Origin: Clostridia bacterium
GTDB taxonomy: Bacteria > Bacillota > Clostridia > Oscillospirales > RGIG8002
Direction: 5' to 3'
Assembly (NCBI GenBank): GCA_017620395.1
Contig: JAFZQJ010000015.1
Location: 1 to 64,000 of the forward strand
Length of the DNA: 64,000 bases
Each line of letters opens with the position of its first letter. Position 1 is the stretch's first letter. Positions 24,154 through 32,697 of the stretch are shown here, piece by piece. The notes beneath the pieces were generated by a model that was not told the DNA's origin, did not search any database, and was given only the letters and a program-made list of their open reading frames with translations. A program made the translations under genes and the position numbers.

Positions 24154-25061
24154 TCTTCTATCAGCGCTTTCGCGAACATTTCGGGGTCGAACGGCATCAG
24201 ATCGTCGATCTGTTCGCCGACTCCGACGAACTTGACGGGCACTCCCGTTTCAAGCTTGACCGCGCAGACGATACCGCCCTTCGCGCTGCCATCAAGCTTC
24301 GTCAGCACGATGCCGGTAAGGTGCGTGACCTTTGAGAATTCTCGCGCCTGAATGAGCGCGTTCTGTCCCGTGGTCGCGTCGATGACGAGCAGGTTTTCCC
24401 TGTCGCAGCCGGGCGCCTCGCGTTCAATTATGCGCGACATCTTCTCCAGCTCGTCCATGAGGTTCTTTTTGTTGTGAAGGCGGCCGGCGGTATCGCAGAT
24501 AACGATATCGCAGCCGTTGGCTTTCGCGTAGGTGAGCGTGTCGAAAACGACGGACGCGGGGTCCGAGCCCTCGGCGCGTTTCACGATCGCTGCGCCTGCG
24601 CGTTCCGCCCAGATCTCGAGCTGAGATACCGCGGCCGCGCGGAAGGTATCCGCCGCGCCGACGACGACCTTCTTGCCCTGCGCCGTGAACATGGCGGCTA
24701 TCTTGCCTATCGAGGTCGTTTTGCCGACGCCGTTGACACCGATGACAAGTATGACGGACGGCTTGGTATCCGTCTTCAGCGCGATATGCTCATCCTGCAT
24801 CATCTCTGTCATTATCTGCTTCAGCGCACCGGTAACGTCGGCGGGGTCTTTCAGCCCCTCCGCCTTTATCTTCGCGCGAAGCTCGGTCATAATGTGCTCC
24901 GTCGCGGGCATACCGAGATCGGACGTGATGAGTATTTCTTCCAGCTCTTCCATCAGGTCTTCGTCTATTCTCGTGAACGACTTGAGCATCGAGCCGATGC
25001 CCGAAAAGAGCGATTCCTTGGTCTTTTTCAGACCTTTTTTGAGTTTATCGAAAAATCCCAT
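24150..25061 (-). CDS. ftsY: Signal recognition particle receptor FtsY
   Basis: GTPase receptor that docks ribosome-SRP complexes at the membrane; 303 residues, the short Firmicutes form lacking a long acidic A domain. The NG domain has VIGVNGVGKTTSIGKIA (G1), DTFRAAAVSQLEIWAERA, CDTAGRLHNK (G3), the TKLDGSAKGG element (G4) and GVGEQIDDLMPFDPEMFAKAL at the end. It starts immediately after the smc stop codon (TAAATG), a very common pairing in Firmicutes. Confidence 0.98.
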   Translation of the reverse strand: MGFFDKLKKGLKKTKESLFSGIGSMLKSFTRIDEDLMEELEEILITSDLGMPATEHIMTELRAKIKAEGLKDPADVTGALKQIMTEMMQDEHIALKTDTKPSVILVIGVNGVGKTTSIGKIAAMFTAQGKKVVVGAADTFRAAAVSQLEIWAERAGAAIVKRAEGSDPASVVFDTLTYAKANGCDIVICDTAGRLHNKKNLMDELEKMSRIIEREAPGCDRENLLVIDATTGQNALIQAREFSKVTHLTGIVLTKLDGSAKGGIVCAVKLETGVPVKFVGVGEQIDDLMPFDPEMFAKALIEE

Positions 25062-28000
25062 TTACTTGTGCTTCTCCTTGAGCTGTTTTTCAAGCTCTCT
25101 CATATCCAGCGAAACAACCTTCGATACGCCGGGTTCCTCCATCGTTATACCGTAGAGCACGTCCGCAACCTCCATAGTGCCGCGGCGATGGGTTATCACT
25201 ACGAACTGAATGTCTTTCATCTGCGTGACGAACTCCGCGAACTTGCCAACGTTCGCCTCGTCAAGCGCGGTATCGATCTCGTCAAGCACACAGAATGGCG
25301 ACGGATGGGCGCGGAGTATCGCGAAATAGATACAGATCGCGACGAGCGCCTGCTCGCCTCCGGACAGCGCGGAAAGGTTCTTGACGACCTTGCCGGGCGG
25401 CTGCGCCTTTATCTCGATGCCGGAATCAAGCGGCGAATCGGCGTTGCTCAGCTCCAGCGAAGCGTTGCCGCCGCCGAACATTTCCGTGAACACCTCGCCG
25501 AAGTTCTTGTTTATGACGGCGAACTGCTCGTTGAACATATCGCGCATCGATTCGGTGCATTCGCCGATGATGCCGAGCAGCTGTTTCTTTGATTCTTCAC
25601 AGTCGCCGACCTGCTCGTCGAGGAATTCGTAACGCTCGGAAACCTCCGCGTACTCCTCGATCGCGCCGACGTTGACGTCGCCGAGAGCTTTGATGCCGCT
25701 CTTGATTTCGTTCAGGCGGCGCTGCGCCTTGCCGATCTCTTCGGGGCGCTTGCCTACGGCTTCCGCCTCATTGCGGGTAAGACCGTATTCCTCATAGAGT
25801 TTGTCAAGTATATTCTTGTATTCAACGTCGATATTCGCTCTCTTGCTCTCGAGCGTGGTCAGCTCGCGGATGACGCCGTCGCGCTCGGAAGAAACGCTGT
25901 CTTTGCGGTGGCGGAGCACGCTTATGCTCTGCTCGCGGCTCTCGCGTTCGGAAAGCATCGCGTCCGCCTTCGCGCGGTTTTCCTCGGCCTTTCTGCGCAG
26001 CTCGGCGATCTCGCCGCCGACGTCCTGCGCCTTACCCTGCGACTGAGCGGTGCGCTCGGCGATCTCGCGGAGCTCGCGCTCGTAGTTGTCTTTCGCGTTG
26101 TGCAGCTCGGCGATACGCGCCTTCGTGTCGTTTATACGGCTCTGCTGCGCGGAAGCGGTTATCTCCGCTTCGCTGACCTTGAGCTTCAGCTCGTTGACCT
26201 TGTCGGTCAGCTCGCGGCGGCGGCCGTCTATGCCGCTTCTGCCCTCGGTGAGCGAGGCGAGCTCGGCGCGAAGAGACTCGCTGTCCTTTTCGGCGGCGGC
26301 GATACCCTTCTTCGCGGCTTCGGCCTGCGCCTTCAGCTTCGCGGCGGTCGCGTCGCCGTTTTCGCGTTCGGACGCGATGTTGTCGAGCACCTGGCGCTCG
26401 GCTTCGAGCGCGGAGGCGTGGAGGTTTACCTCGCCTTCGGCTTTGAGTATATCTTCGCGCAGGGCGGTCTGCTCGGCGCGGAGCGCGTCGTATTCCGCCT
26501 GCGACGATGCGAGCGCGTTGCGCTGCTCCTCGGCAACGGCGGTGAGTTCGTCGGCGGTCTTCTTCGCAGTCAGAAGCTCTTTTTCCAGCTTCTCGATCTC
26601 GCCGCGGCGGGAAAGTATGCCGCTGTTTTTGCTCTGCGAGCCGCCGGTGAAGCTGCCGCCGGCGTTGATGAGCTGGCCGTCGAGCGTGACTATCCTGAAT
26701 CTGTATCCGTATTTCTTGGCGATCTCCGTCCCTTTGTCGAGATCGGCGGCGACGACAGTGCCGCCGAGCAGGTAGGAAACGACGCCTTCGTATTGCTTGT
26801 CATAGTTGACAACGTCCGTGCCGTAACCGATGAATCCGGCGCATTTGTCAACCCCGGATTCGTTGAGCTTTCTCCCCTTGACGGAGGTCAGCGGGAGGAA
26901 GGTCGCTCTGCCGAGTCCCTCGCGCTTCAGAACGTCTATGGCGCGTTTCGCGGCTTCCTCGTCCTTGACGACGACGTTCTGGAGCCCTGCGCCGAGCGCG
27001 GTTTCGACCGCTACGGCGTACTTCTGCTCGACCTTTATAAGCTCCGCGACAGTGCCGATAACGCCCTTGAGGACGCCCGCTTTCGCGCGGTCGGCGACGC
27101 TCTTGACGCTGCCGGAGAAGCCTTCCATGTGCTTTTCCATATCGCGCAGGGTATCGGCGCGGTGCTTGAGCGTATCGCATCTGACGAGCGCCTGCTTCTG
27201 CTCTTCCTCGGTGCGCGCAAGCTTGGCGCGCTTCGCCTCGAGCAGCTTATCGAAGCCCATGCAGGAGTTGATATTTGCGCGGAGTTTCTTATTGCAGGTC
27301 TCCTTCTGCTCCGCGGCGGTCTCGTAACGCTTCTCGGCTTCGGCGAGTTTTTCTTTCGCTTCCGCTTCACGCTGAGCGAGCTGTTCCTCGCGCGGCTTCG
27401 CCTCGTCGAGCAGGCGCTCGCAGCCGCTGAGTTCGATGCGGAGGTCAGTGAGTTCGATCTCCTTCGCGGAAAGGCGGCTCTCGAGTTCGTTTATCTCGGC
27501 GCCCGCCTTCTCGTCGTCGCTGACGACTGAAGCGAGCTCGGCCAAAACGGTTTCTATCTGCGCGGAAACGCCGTCGCGGTCGGCGTATATCTCCTTCAGC
27601 TTGGCTTCCTGCTCGTCGACGGAGGCGAAGAGCTCCTTCGCACGCTCCTCGGCGGAGGCGATCTCGGATTTCAGCTTTTCGGACGCTTCGGCACTTTTCT
27701 CGGCGTCGTAGCTCAGCAGCGCCGCCTGCTCGCGCAGCTCGGAGGCCTTCTCGTCAAATGAAGTTGCTTCGCGGCGCAGAGTATCCATTTCCGCGGTGAT
27801 GCGGTTCATATCGTTGAACGCGTCGTCGATCTGCTTGTCAAAATCCTCGTCGGACTTGATTATGCTGTCGTAACGCTCTCTGACGACGGCTATCTTGCCG
27901 TCGTAATCCGCGGTACTCTTCTTCGCCTTGTCCATCCAGACGAGCCAGAGCCCTATTTCAAGCTCCTTTTTCTCATCGCGGAAGGCGTTGTACTTTTTCG

Positions 28001-28652
28001 CTTTTTCCGCCTGCTCCTTGAGAGGCCCGATGCGCCCTTCGAGTTCGCTGATTATGTCACGCAGACGAACGAGGTTATCCTCGGTGCGCGCGAGCTTGCG
28101 CTCGGCGTCTTCTTTGCGGTAGCGGTATTTGGAGATACCGGCTGCCTCCTCGAATATCTCGCGGCGGTCGTCGCTCTTAGCGGCGACGATCTCGGCGATC
28201 CTGCCCTGCCCTATCAGCGAGTAGCCGTCTCTGCCGAGTCCGGTATCCATGAACAACTCGTAAACGTCCTTAAGGCGAACGAGCTTTTTATTTATCAGGT
28301 ATTCGCTCTCGCCGGAACGGTAGTAGCGGCGGGTGACGTTGACTTCGTCGTCGTCTACGGCGAGCTCGCGTCCGGAGTTATCCAGCACCAGCGTGACCTC
28401 GGCGAACCCCTGCGGCTTGCGCATAGGCGCGCCGTTCGGACGGCGGGTCCCGTTGAATATGACGTCCTCCATCTTCACGCCGCGAAGGGATTTTGAGGAC
28501 TGCTCGCCGAGCACCCAGCGGATCGCGTCAGAGACGTTGCTCTTGCCGCTTCCGTTGGGGCCGACTATCGCGGTTATGCCTTTACCGAAACCCATGTCGA
28601 GCCGTTCGGGGAAGGATTTGAAGCCCTGTATTTCGAGTTGTTTAAGCCTCAT
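25062..28652 (-). CDS. smc: Chromosome segregation protein SMC
   Basis: Large ATPase of the Smc-ScpAB condensin; 1,196 residues, full length. The N-terminal head has LKQLEIQGFKSFPERL and Walker A VGPNGSGKSNVSDAIRWVLG. Long coiled coils flank the hinge (about residues 515-680, with KGVIGTVAELIKVEQKYAVA and the GG-rich INAGGSFTGGSQ). The C-terminal head carries signature LSGGEQ (1096-1101) and a Walker B near FCVLDEIDTALDEANV. Gene order rnc, radical SAM, smc, ftsY is typical of Clostridia. There is a 43-base gap before it and none after. Confidence 0.98.
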   Translation of the reverse strand: MRLKQLEIQGFKSFPERLDMGFGKGITAIVGPNGSGKSNVSDAIRWVLGEQSSKSLRGVKMEDVIFNGTRRPNGAPMRKPQGFAEVTLVLDNSGRELAVDDDEVNVTRRYYRSGESEYLINKKLVRLKDVYELFMDTGLGRDGYSLIGQGRIAEIVAAKSDDRREIFEEAAGISKYRYRKEDAERKLARTEDNLVRLRDIISELEGRIGPLKEQAEKAKKYNAFRDEKKELEIGLWLVWMDKAKKSTADYDGKIAVVRERYDSIIKSDEDFDKQIDDAFNDMNRITAEMDTLRREATSFDEKASELREQAALLSYDAEKSAEASEKLKSEIASAEERAKELFASVDEQEAKLKEIYADRDGVSAQIETVLAELASVVSDDEKAGAEINELESRLSAKEIELTDLRIELSGCERLLDEAKPREEQLAQREAEAKEKLAEAEKRYETAAEQKETCNKKLRANINSCMGFDKLLEAKRAKLARTEEEQKQALVRCDTLKHRADTLRDMEKHMEGFSGSVKSVADRAKAGVLKGVIGTVAELIKVEQKYAVAVETALGAGLQNVVVKDEEAAKRAIDVLKREGLGRATFLPLTSVKGRKLNESGVDKCAGFIGYGTDVVNYDKQYEGVVSYLLGGTVVAADLDKGTEIAKKYGYRFRIVTLDGQLINAGGSFTGGSQSKNSGILSRRGEIEKLEKELLTAKKTADELTAVAEEQRNALASSQAEYDALRAEQTALREDILKAEGEVNLHASALEAERQVLDNIASERENGDATAAKLKAQAEAAKKGIAAAEKDSESLRAELASLTEGRSGIDGRRRELTDKVNELKLKVSEAEITASAQQSRINDTKARIAELHNAKDNYERELREIAERTAQSQGKAQDVGGEIAELRRKAEENRAKADAMLSERESREQSISVLRHRKDSVSSERDGVIRELTTLESKRANIDVEYKNILDKLYEEYGLTRNEAEAVGKRPEEIGKAQRRLNEIKSGIKALGDVNVGAIEEYAEVSERYEFLDEQVGDCEESKKQLLGIIGECTESMRDMFNEQFAVINKNFGEVFTEMFGGGNASLELSNADSPLDSGIEIKAQPPGKVVKNLSALSGGEQALVAICIYFAILRAHPSPFCVLDEIDTALDEANVGKFAEFVTQMKDIQFVVITHRRGTMEVADVLYGITMEEPGVSKVVSLDMRELEKQLKEKHK

Positions 28653-28695
28653 TATCTCACTTGGCCGCGTTGCGCGGCGCTCCCTTTCGTAGTCT

Positions 28696-29694
28696 TTATA
28701 TTCGTCTTATCGTGCCCTCCGGAAACTCTCCGGAGACGTCCGTTTTCATCTTCACGCCGAATTCGCCGGCAAGGCGGGTAAAGTTCCTGCGGTTCTGCCC
28801 GACGAAAAGCGACACGCCGCCGCTTCCGCAGGATACCGCGTATTCGCCGCCTTTTTCGGGCGGGTTCGCCGCGAAAAAGCGGCGCATGTCGGCGTATTTC
28901 AGCTCGCCGTAGACGAGCTCGCCGAAGGCGGGATGCCACGCGCCCGCAACGACGTCGCTTTCGCAGCTTTCGGTGCGCTGCAGACCGAGGCGGATGATCT
29001 TCACTCCCGCTTCATCGAAGACGCGGACGAGCTTTACGCAGAGTTCAACGGCTTCGCCGACCGTCTGCGGACGGTATTCGCCCGACGCGTACATACGCGC
29101 GAGCGCGGTGTTTTTCAGCACTACGGTCGGATATATCCGCACGCATTCCGGTGCGAGTTTCACAATTTCGTTCGCGGTGAAAAGTGCGCCTTCGTCGTCA
29201 TCGCCCGGCAGGCCGGTCATCATCTGCAAGCCGAGGCGTATATCCTTCGCTTTTATCAGCGCGGAGGCACGGCGCGTGTCGTCCGCGGTGTGCCCTCTGC
29301 CGCTTTTGAAAAGCACTTCGTCGCGCATGCTCTGTGCGCCGAGCTCGATTACCGTAACGCCCGCGGCTTTCAGCTCGCCGAGCACCTCTTCGTCGATACA
29401 GTCGGGACGGGTGGAAAGACGTATGCCCGAGAAACCGCCTTTATCGAGTTCTTCCCGCGCCGCATTAAGCAGCAAACGCATATATCCGCGCTCTATCGCA
29501 GTGAAGCTTCCGCCAAAGAAGGCAATCTCGGCGTTCTCCGCGCCGGCGTTTCTGACGCGACGTGCGGCGATATGCACGTCCTCCGGCGTCGCGGGAACGG
29601 TAACGCCCGCTATCGTGCGCTGGTTACAGAAGACGCAGTCGTTCGGGCAGCCGAGATGCGGCACGAACACCGCGGCTCTCGCTTCAGTTTTCAT
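28696..29694 (-). CDS. Elp3-like radical SAM protein without acetyltransferase domain
   Basis: A 332-residue radical SAM protein with the CPNDCVFC iron-sulfur motif near residue 15, an FGGSFTAIERGYMRLLLNAA segment, IRLSTRPDCIDEEVLGELKA, and VIELGAQSMRDEVLFKSGRG. These are the features of the radical SAM half of Elp3, the tRNA wobble-uridine modifying enzyme, but the C-terminal GNAT acetyltransferase domain is missing. The gene commonly sits between rnc and smc in Clostridia; its product is unknown to me. It overlaps rnc by 11 bases. Confidence 0.9.
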   Translation of the reverse strand: MKTEARAAVFVPHLGCPNDCVFCNQRTIAGVTVPATPEDVHIAARRVRNAGAENAEIAFFGGSFTAIERGYMRLLLNAAREELDKGGFSGIRLSTRPDCIDEEVLGELKAAGVTVIELGAQSMRDEVLFKSGRGHTADDTRRASALIKAKDIRLGLQMMTGLPGDDDEGALFTANEIVKLAPECVRIYPTVVLKNTALARMYASGEYRPQTVGEAVELCVKLVRVFDEAGVKIIRLGLQRTESCESDVVAGAWHPAFGELVYGELKYADMRRFFAANPPEKGGEYAVSCGSGGVSLFVGQNRRNFTRLAGEFGVKMKTDVSGEFPEGTIRRI

Positions 29695-30373
29695 CGGAGT
29701 AATTTTTCAGTGCCTCGGCGGCCGCGCTCTGCTCGGCTTCCTTTTTGCTGGACGCCTCGCCGCGCCCCGCGAGCTTGCCGTTGACGTAAAGCTCTATACG
29801 GAAACGCTTGGCATGGTCGGGTCCGTCTTCGCCGGCGAGCACGTATTCGATACGGCTGCCCTTCTTGCGCTGGACGAGCTCCTGAAGCGCGGACTTCGCG
29901 TCCTCGCGTCTTATCTCGCGCTTGCGGAATCCCTCGGTAATGAAGGGCAGAACGAATTTCTTCGCCTCATCCATTCCGCCGTCTATGAAAATCGCCGCGA
30001 TAAGCGCCTCGAACGCGTCGGAGGTCACGGACGGACGCGTTCTGCCGCCGGTCGCCTCCTCGCCGCTGTTAAGGAACAGCTCATCGCCGAGTTTTATCTG
30101 CGCGGCGTATTCCGCAAGCGCCTTCTCGTTGACGAGCGCGGCACGAACGCGGGTAAGCAATCCCTCGCGGCTGTCCGGCAACGCGGAATACAAAAACTCC
30201 GCAGTTATCACCGAAAGCACGGAATCGCCCAAAAACTCCAGGCGTTCGTTGCATTCCGCGCCCTTGTGCTCGTTCGAGTAAGATGAATGCGTGAGCGCTC
30301 TGAAGAGCAGACTCTCGTCTTTGAATTTATACCCTATTCTGTTTTGCAGATCGGTTTTGTCGCTGATATTCAC
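29684..30373 (-). CDS. rnc: Ribonuclease III
   Basis: Double-stranded RNA endonuclease for rRNA and mRNA processing; 229 residues. The catalytic signature ERLEFLGDSVLSVI begins at residue 43, the second acidic site lies in SDAFEALIAAIFIDGG, and a C-terminal double-stranded RNA-binding domain (about 157-226) ends in SSKKEAEQSAAAEALKNY. It starts 4 bases after plsX. An acpP gene, usually found between plsX and rnc in Firmicutes, is absent here. Confidence 0.98.
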   Translation of the reverse strand: MNISDKTDLQNRIGYKFKDESLLFRALTHSSYSNEHKGAECNERLEFLGDSVLSVITAEFLYSALPDSREGLLTRVRAALVNEKALAEYAAQIKLGDELFLNSGEEATGGRTRPSVTSDAFEALIAAIFIDGGMDEAKKFVLPFITEGFRKREIRREDAKSALQELVQRKKGSRIEYVLAGEDGPDHAKRFRIELYVNGKLAGRGEASSKKEAEQSAAAEALKNYSDEN

Positions 30374-30377
30374 GTTG

Positions 30378-31376
30378 TTATTCTGCCTCTTCTCCCGCCA
30401 TGCTCTCTTCTATTATGCCGATAACGTTGTTCTTTTTATACAGCACCGCCTGCCTGACGGCGTTGCAGATCGCGAGCGCCTTGGAGCTGCCGTGCGCCTT
30501 GATAACGGGCTTCCTCATGCCCATCATAGGCGCTCCGCCGACGGTGGAGTAGTCCATCGCGCTGTTGACCGCGCGAAGTCCCTTTGAGATCATCAGCGCC
30601 GCGCCCTTGGTCATGAAGTTTTTGCCGAACATATCCTTCAGATAGTGCTTCGCCATGAAGCCCATGCCCTCGGTGACCTTCAGCACCACGTTGCCGGTGA
30701 AGCCGTCCGCGACGGCGACGTCGCAGCCGCCCATCGGGAGCTCCCTGCCCTCGATATTGCCGATGAAGTTATACTGCGCGGCTTTCATCATCTGATACGT
30801 TTCGCGGAGCAGGTCGGTACCCTTGTTCTCCTCGGTGCCGATATTGACGAGACCGACTCTGGGAGCGGGACGCCCCTCGACCTTTTCCATATAGACGCTG
30901 CCCATAAGGCCGAACTGCGTCAGCACTTCGGGGCTTACCTCTACCGTCGCGCCGCAGTCGAGCAGCAGGTAGTTGCCGCCGACGCAGGGAACGAGCGAGG
31001 CGAGCGCGGCTCTGCGGATGCCCTTTACGCGCTTTACGATAAGCGACGCGCCGAGCATCATCGCGCCGGTGTTTCCGGCGGAAACGTATGCGTCTCCGTC
31101 GCCTGCGGCGAGCATGCTCAACCCCTTGACGAGCGACGTCTCCATGCCCTCTTTGACCGCGAGAGCGGGATTGCCGTCCATCGGGAAAACCTCGTCCGCG
31201 TTCGCGATCTCGGCGCGTTTGCCGGAGATCTGGTTCTTCTCCAAAACGCGCTTTATTTCATCCTGCTTTCCGACGAGAATCACGTCGACGTCGAACTTCT
31301 CGGCTCCCATTACGGCGCCTTTGATTATTTCCAGAGGAGCGTTGTCCCCTCCAAACGCGTCGATTATTACTTTCAT
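30378..31376 (-). CDS. plsX: Phosphate acyltransferase PlsX
   Basis: Converts acyl-ACP to acyl-phosphate for phosphatidic acid synthesis; 332 residues, peripheral membrane protein. The N-terminal IIDAFGGDNAPLEIIKGAV, the SAGNTGAMMLGASLIVKRVK loop, LLDCGATVEVSPEVLTQFGLMGSVY region and the GGCDVAVADGFTGNVVLKVTEG segment are all typical. The normal operon partner acpP does not follow. The gene lies 16 bases after trmFO, which is not its usual neighbour. Confidence 0.97.
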   Translation of the reverse strand: MKVIIDAFGGDNAPLEIIKGAVMGAEKFDVDVILVGKQDEIKRVLEKNQISGKRAEIANADEVFPMDGNPALAVKEGMETSLVKGLSMLAAGDGDAYVSAGNTGAMMLGASLIVKRVKGIRRAALASLVPCVGGNYLLLDCGATVEVSPEVLTQFGLMGSVYMEKVEGRPAPRVGLVNIGTEENKGTDLLRETYQMMKAAQYNFIGNIEGRELPMGGCDVAVADGFTGNVVLKVTEGMGFMAKHYLKDMFGKNFMTKGAALMISKGLRAVNSAMDYSTVGGAPMMGMRKPVIKAHGSSKALAICNAVRQAVLYKKNNVIGIIEESMAGEEAE

Positions 31377-31392
31377 TCGTCTTTCCTCCCTA

Positions 31393-32697
31393 TCAAATGT
31401 CGTTTTCGGAAATATATCGTTTCAGCGCCGCGGCCGATCTTTCGGAAAGCCGCCTGCGCTTTTCTTTTTTGTCTCTTATGTGCTCTTCCGTGTCCGGAAG
31501 TATGCCGAAGTTGATATTCATCGGCTGGAAATCGGCGTTTTCGGACGAAATATACGCCGTTAGCGCGCCGATGCCCGTTTCACGCGGGAACGGCGGGAGC
31601 GTTACGCCGTTCAGCCGCTTGAAGCACGCAATTCCCGCGACGAGTCCGCTCATCGCGGATTCGATGTAGCCCTCGACGCCTGTCATCTGCCCCGCGAAAT
31701 ATATGCGCGGATCGCTTCTCAGCGAAAAGTCGTAATCGAGCAGCCTCGGCGAATCGAGGTAGGTATTTCTGTGCATCACGCCGTAGCGGACGAATTCCGC
31801 GTTCGCGAGCGCGGGTATCATCGAGAAAACGCGCTTCTGCTCGCCGAATTTCAGGTTCGTCTGGAAGCCGACGAGGTTGTAAAGCGTGCCTTCCGCGTTA
31901 TCCTGCCGCAGCTGGAGCACCGCGTAAGGGCGGCGTCCGGTCGCGGGATCGACGAGCCCGACGGGCTTGAGTATCCCGAAGCGGAGAGTGTCGGGGCCGC
32001 GCTTCGCGGCAATCTCGACGGGCATACAGCTCTCGAACACCTTGCACTCCTTCTCGAATTCGTGCAGCGGGGCGGTCTCTGCGGCGACGAGCTCGCGCCA
32101 GAACGCCTCGTATTCGTCTTTGGTAAGCGGGCAGTTGATGTAATCGTCGCCGCCCTTGCCGTAACGCGCGAGGCGGAAACTTTTGGAAGCGTCGACGCTT
32201 TCAGCGGTCACTATCGGCGAAGCCGCGTCGAAAAAGTGCAGTCCTTCCCCGCCGGTCAGCTCCTCGATCTTTCGCGCCATCGCGTCGCTCGTAAGCGGAC
32301 CGGTGGCGATTATCACTTCGCCCTCCGGTATTTCAAGCGCTTCCTTGCGTACGACGGTTATATTGCCGCATTCGGATACCCGCTTCGTGACCTCGGCGGA
32401 AAAGGCGTCGCGGTCGACCGCCAGCGCTCCGCCCGCGGGAACGGAAGTAATGTCCGCGCAGGAAAGCACTATCGAGCCGAGCATACGCAGCTCCGTTTTC
32501 AGCATTCCGGAGGCGGTGGCGGGATCGTCGGATTTCAGCGAGTTCGAACAGACGAGCTCGGCGAAGTTTTCGCTCACGTGCGCGGGCGAAAACCGCTCCG
32601 GTTTCATCTCCCGAAGCTCGACTTCGACGCCGCGCCGCGCGAGATAATACGCCGCCTCATAGCCCGCAAGGCCGGCGCCTATGACGGTCGCTTTCAC
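31393..32697 (-). CDS. trmFO: Folate-dependent tRNA (uracil-54-C5) methyltransferase TrmFO
   Basis: Flavoenzyme forming ribothymidine at position 54 of the tRNA T loop using methylenetetrahydrofolate; 434 residues, standard length. The FAD-binding N-terminus is VIGAGLAGYEAAYYLARRGV, followed by the specific ELVCSNSLKSDDPATASGML, the second nucleotide site IATGPLTSDAMA, FDAASPIV, and the C-terminal FAGQMTGVEGYIESAMSGL. It overlaps topA by 4 bases, and dprA-topA-trmFO is a familiar order in Firmicutes. Confidence 0.98.
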   Translation of the reverse strand: MKATVIGAGLAGYEAAYYLARRGVEVELREMKPERFSPAHVSENFAELVCSNSLKSDDPATASGMLKTELRMLGSIVLSCADITSVPAGGALAVDRDAFSAEVTKRVSECGNITVVRKEALEIPEGEVIIATGPLTSDAMARKIEELTGGEGLHFFDAASPIVTAESVDASKSFRLARYGKGGDDYINCPLTKDEYEAFWRELVAAETAPLHEFEKECKVFESCMPVEIAAKRGPDTLRFGILKPVGLVDPATGRRPYAVLQLRQDNAEGTLYNLVGFQTNLKFGEQKRVFSMIPALANAEFVRYGVMHRNTYLDSPRLLDYDFSLRSDPRIYFAGQMTGVEGYIESAMSGLVAGIACFKRLNGVTLPPFPRETGIGALTAYISSENADFQPMNINFGILPDTEEHIRDKKEKRRRLSERSAAALKRYISENDI

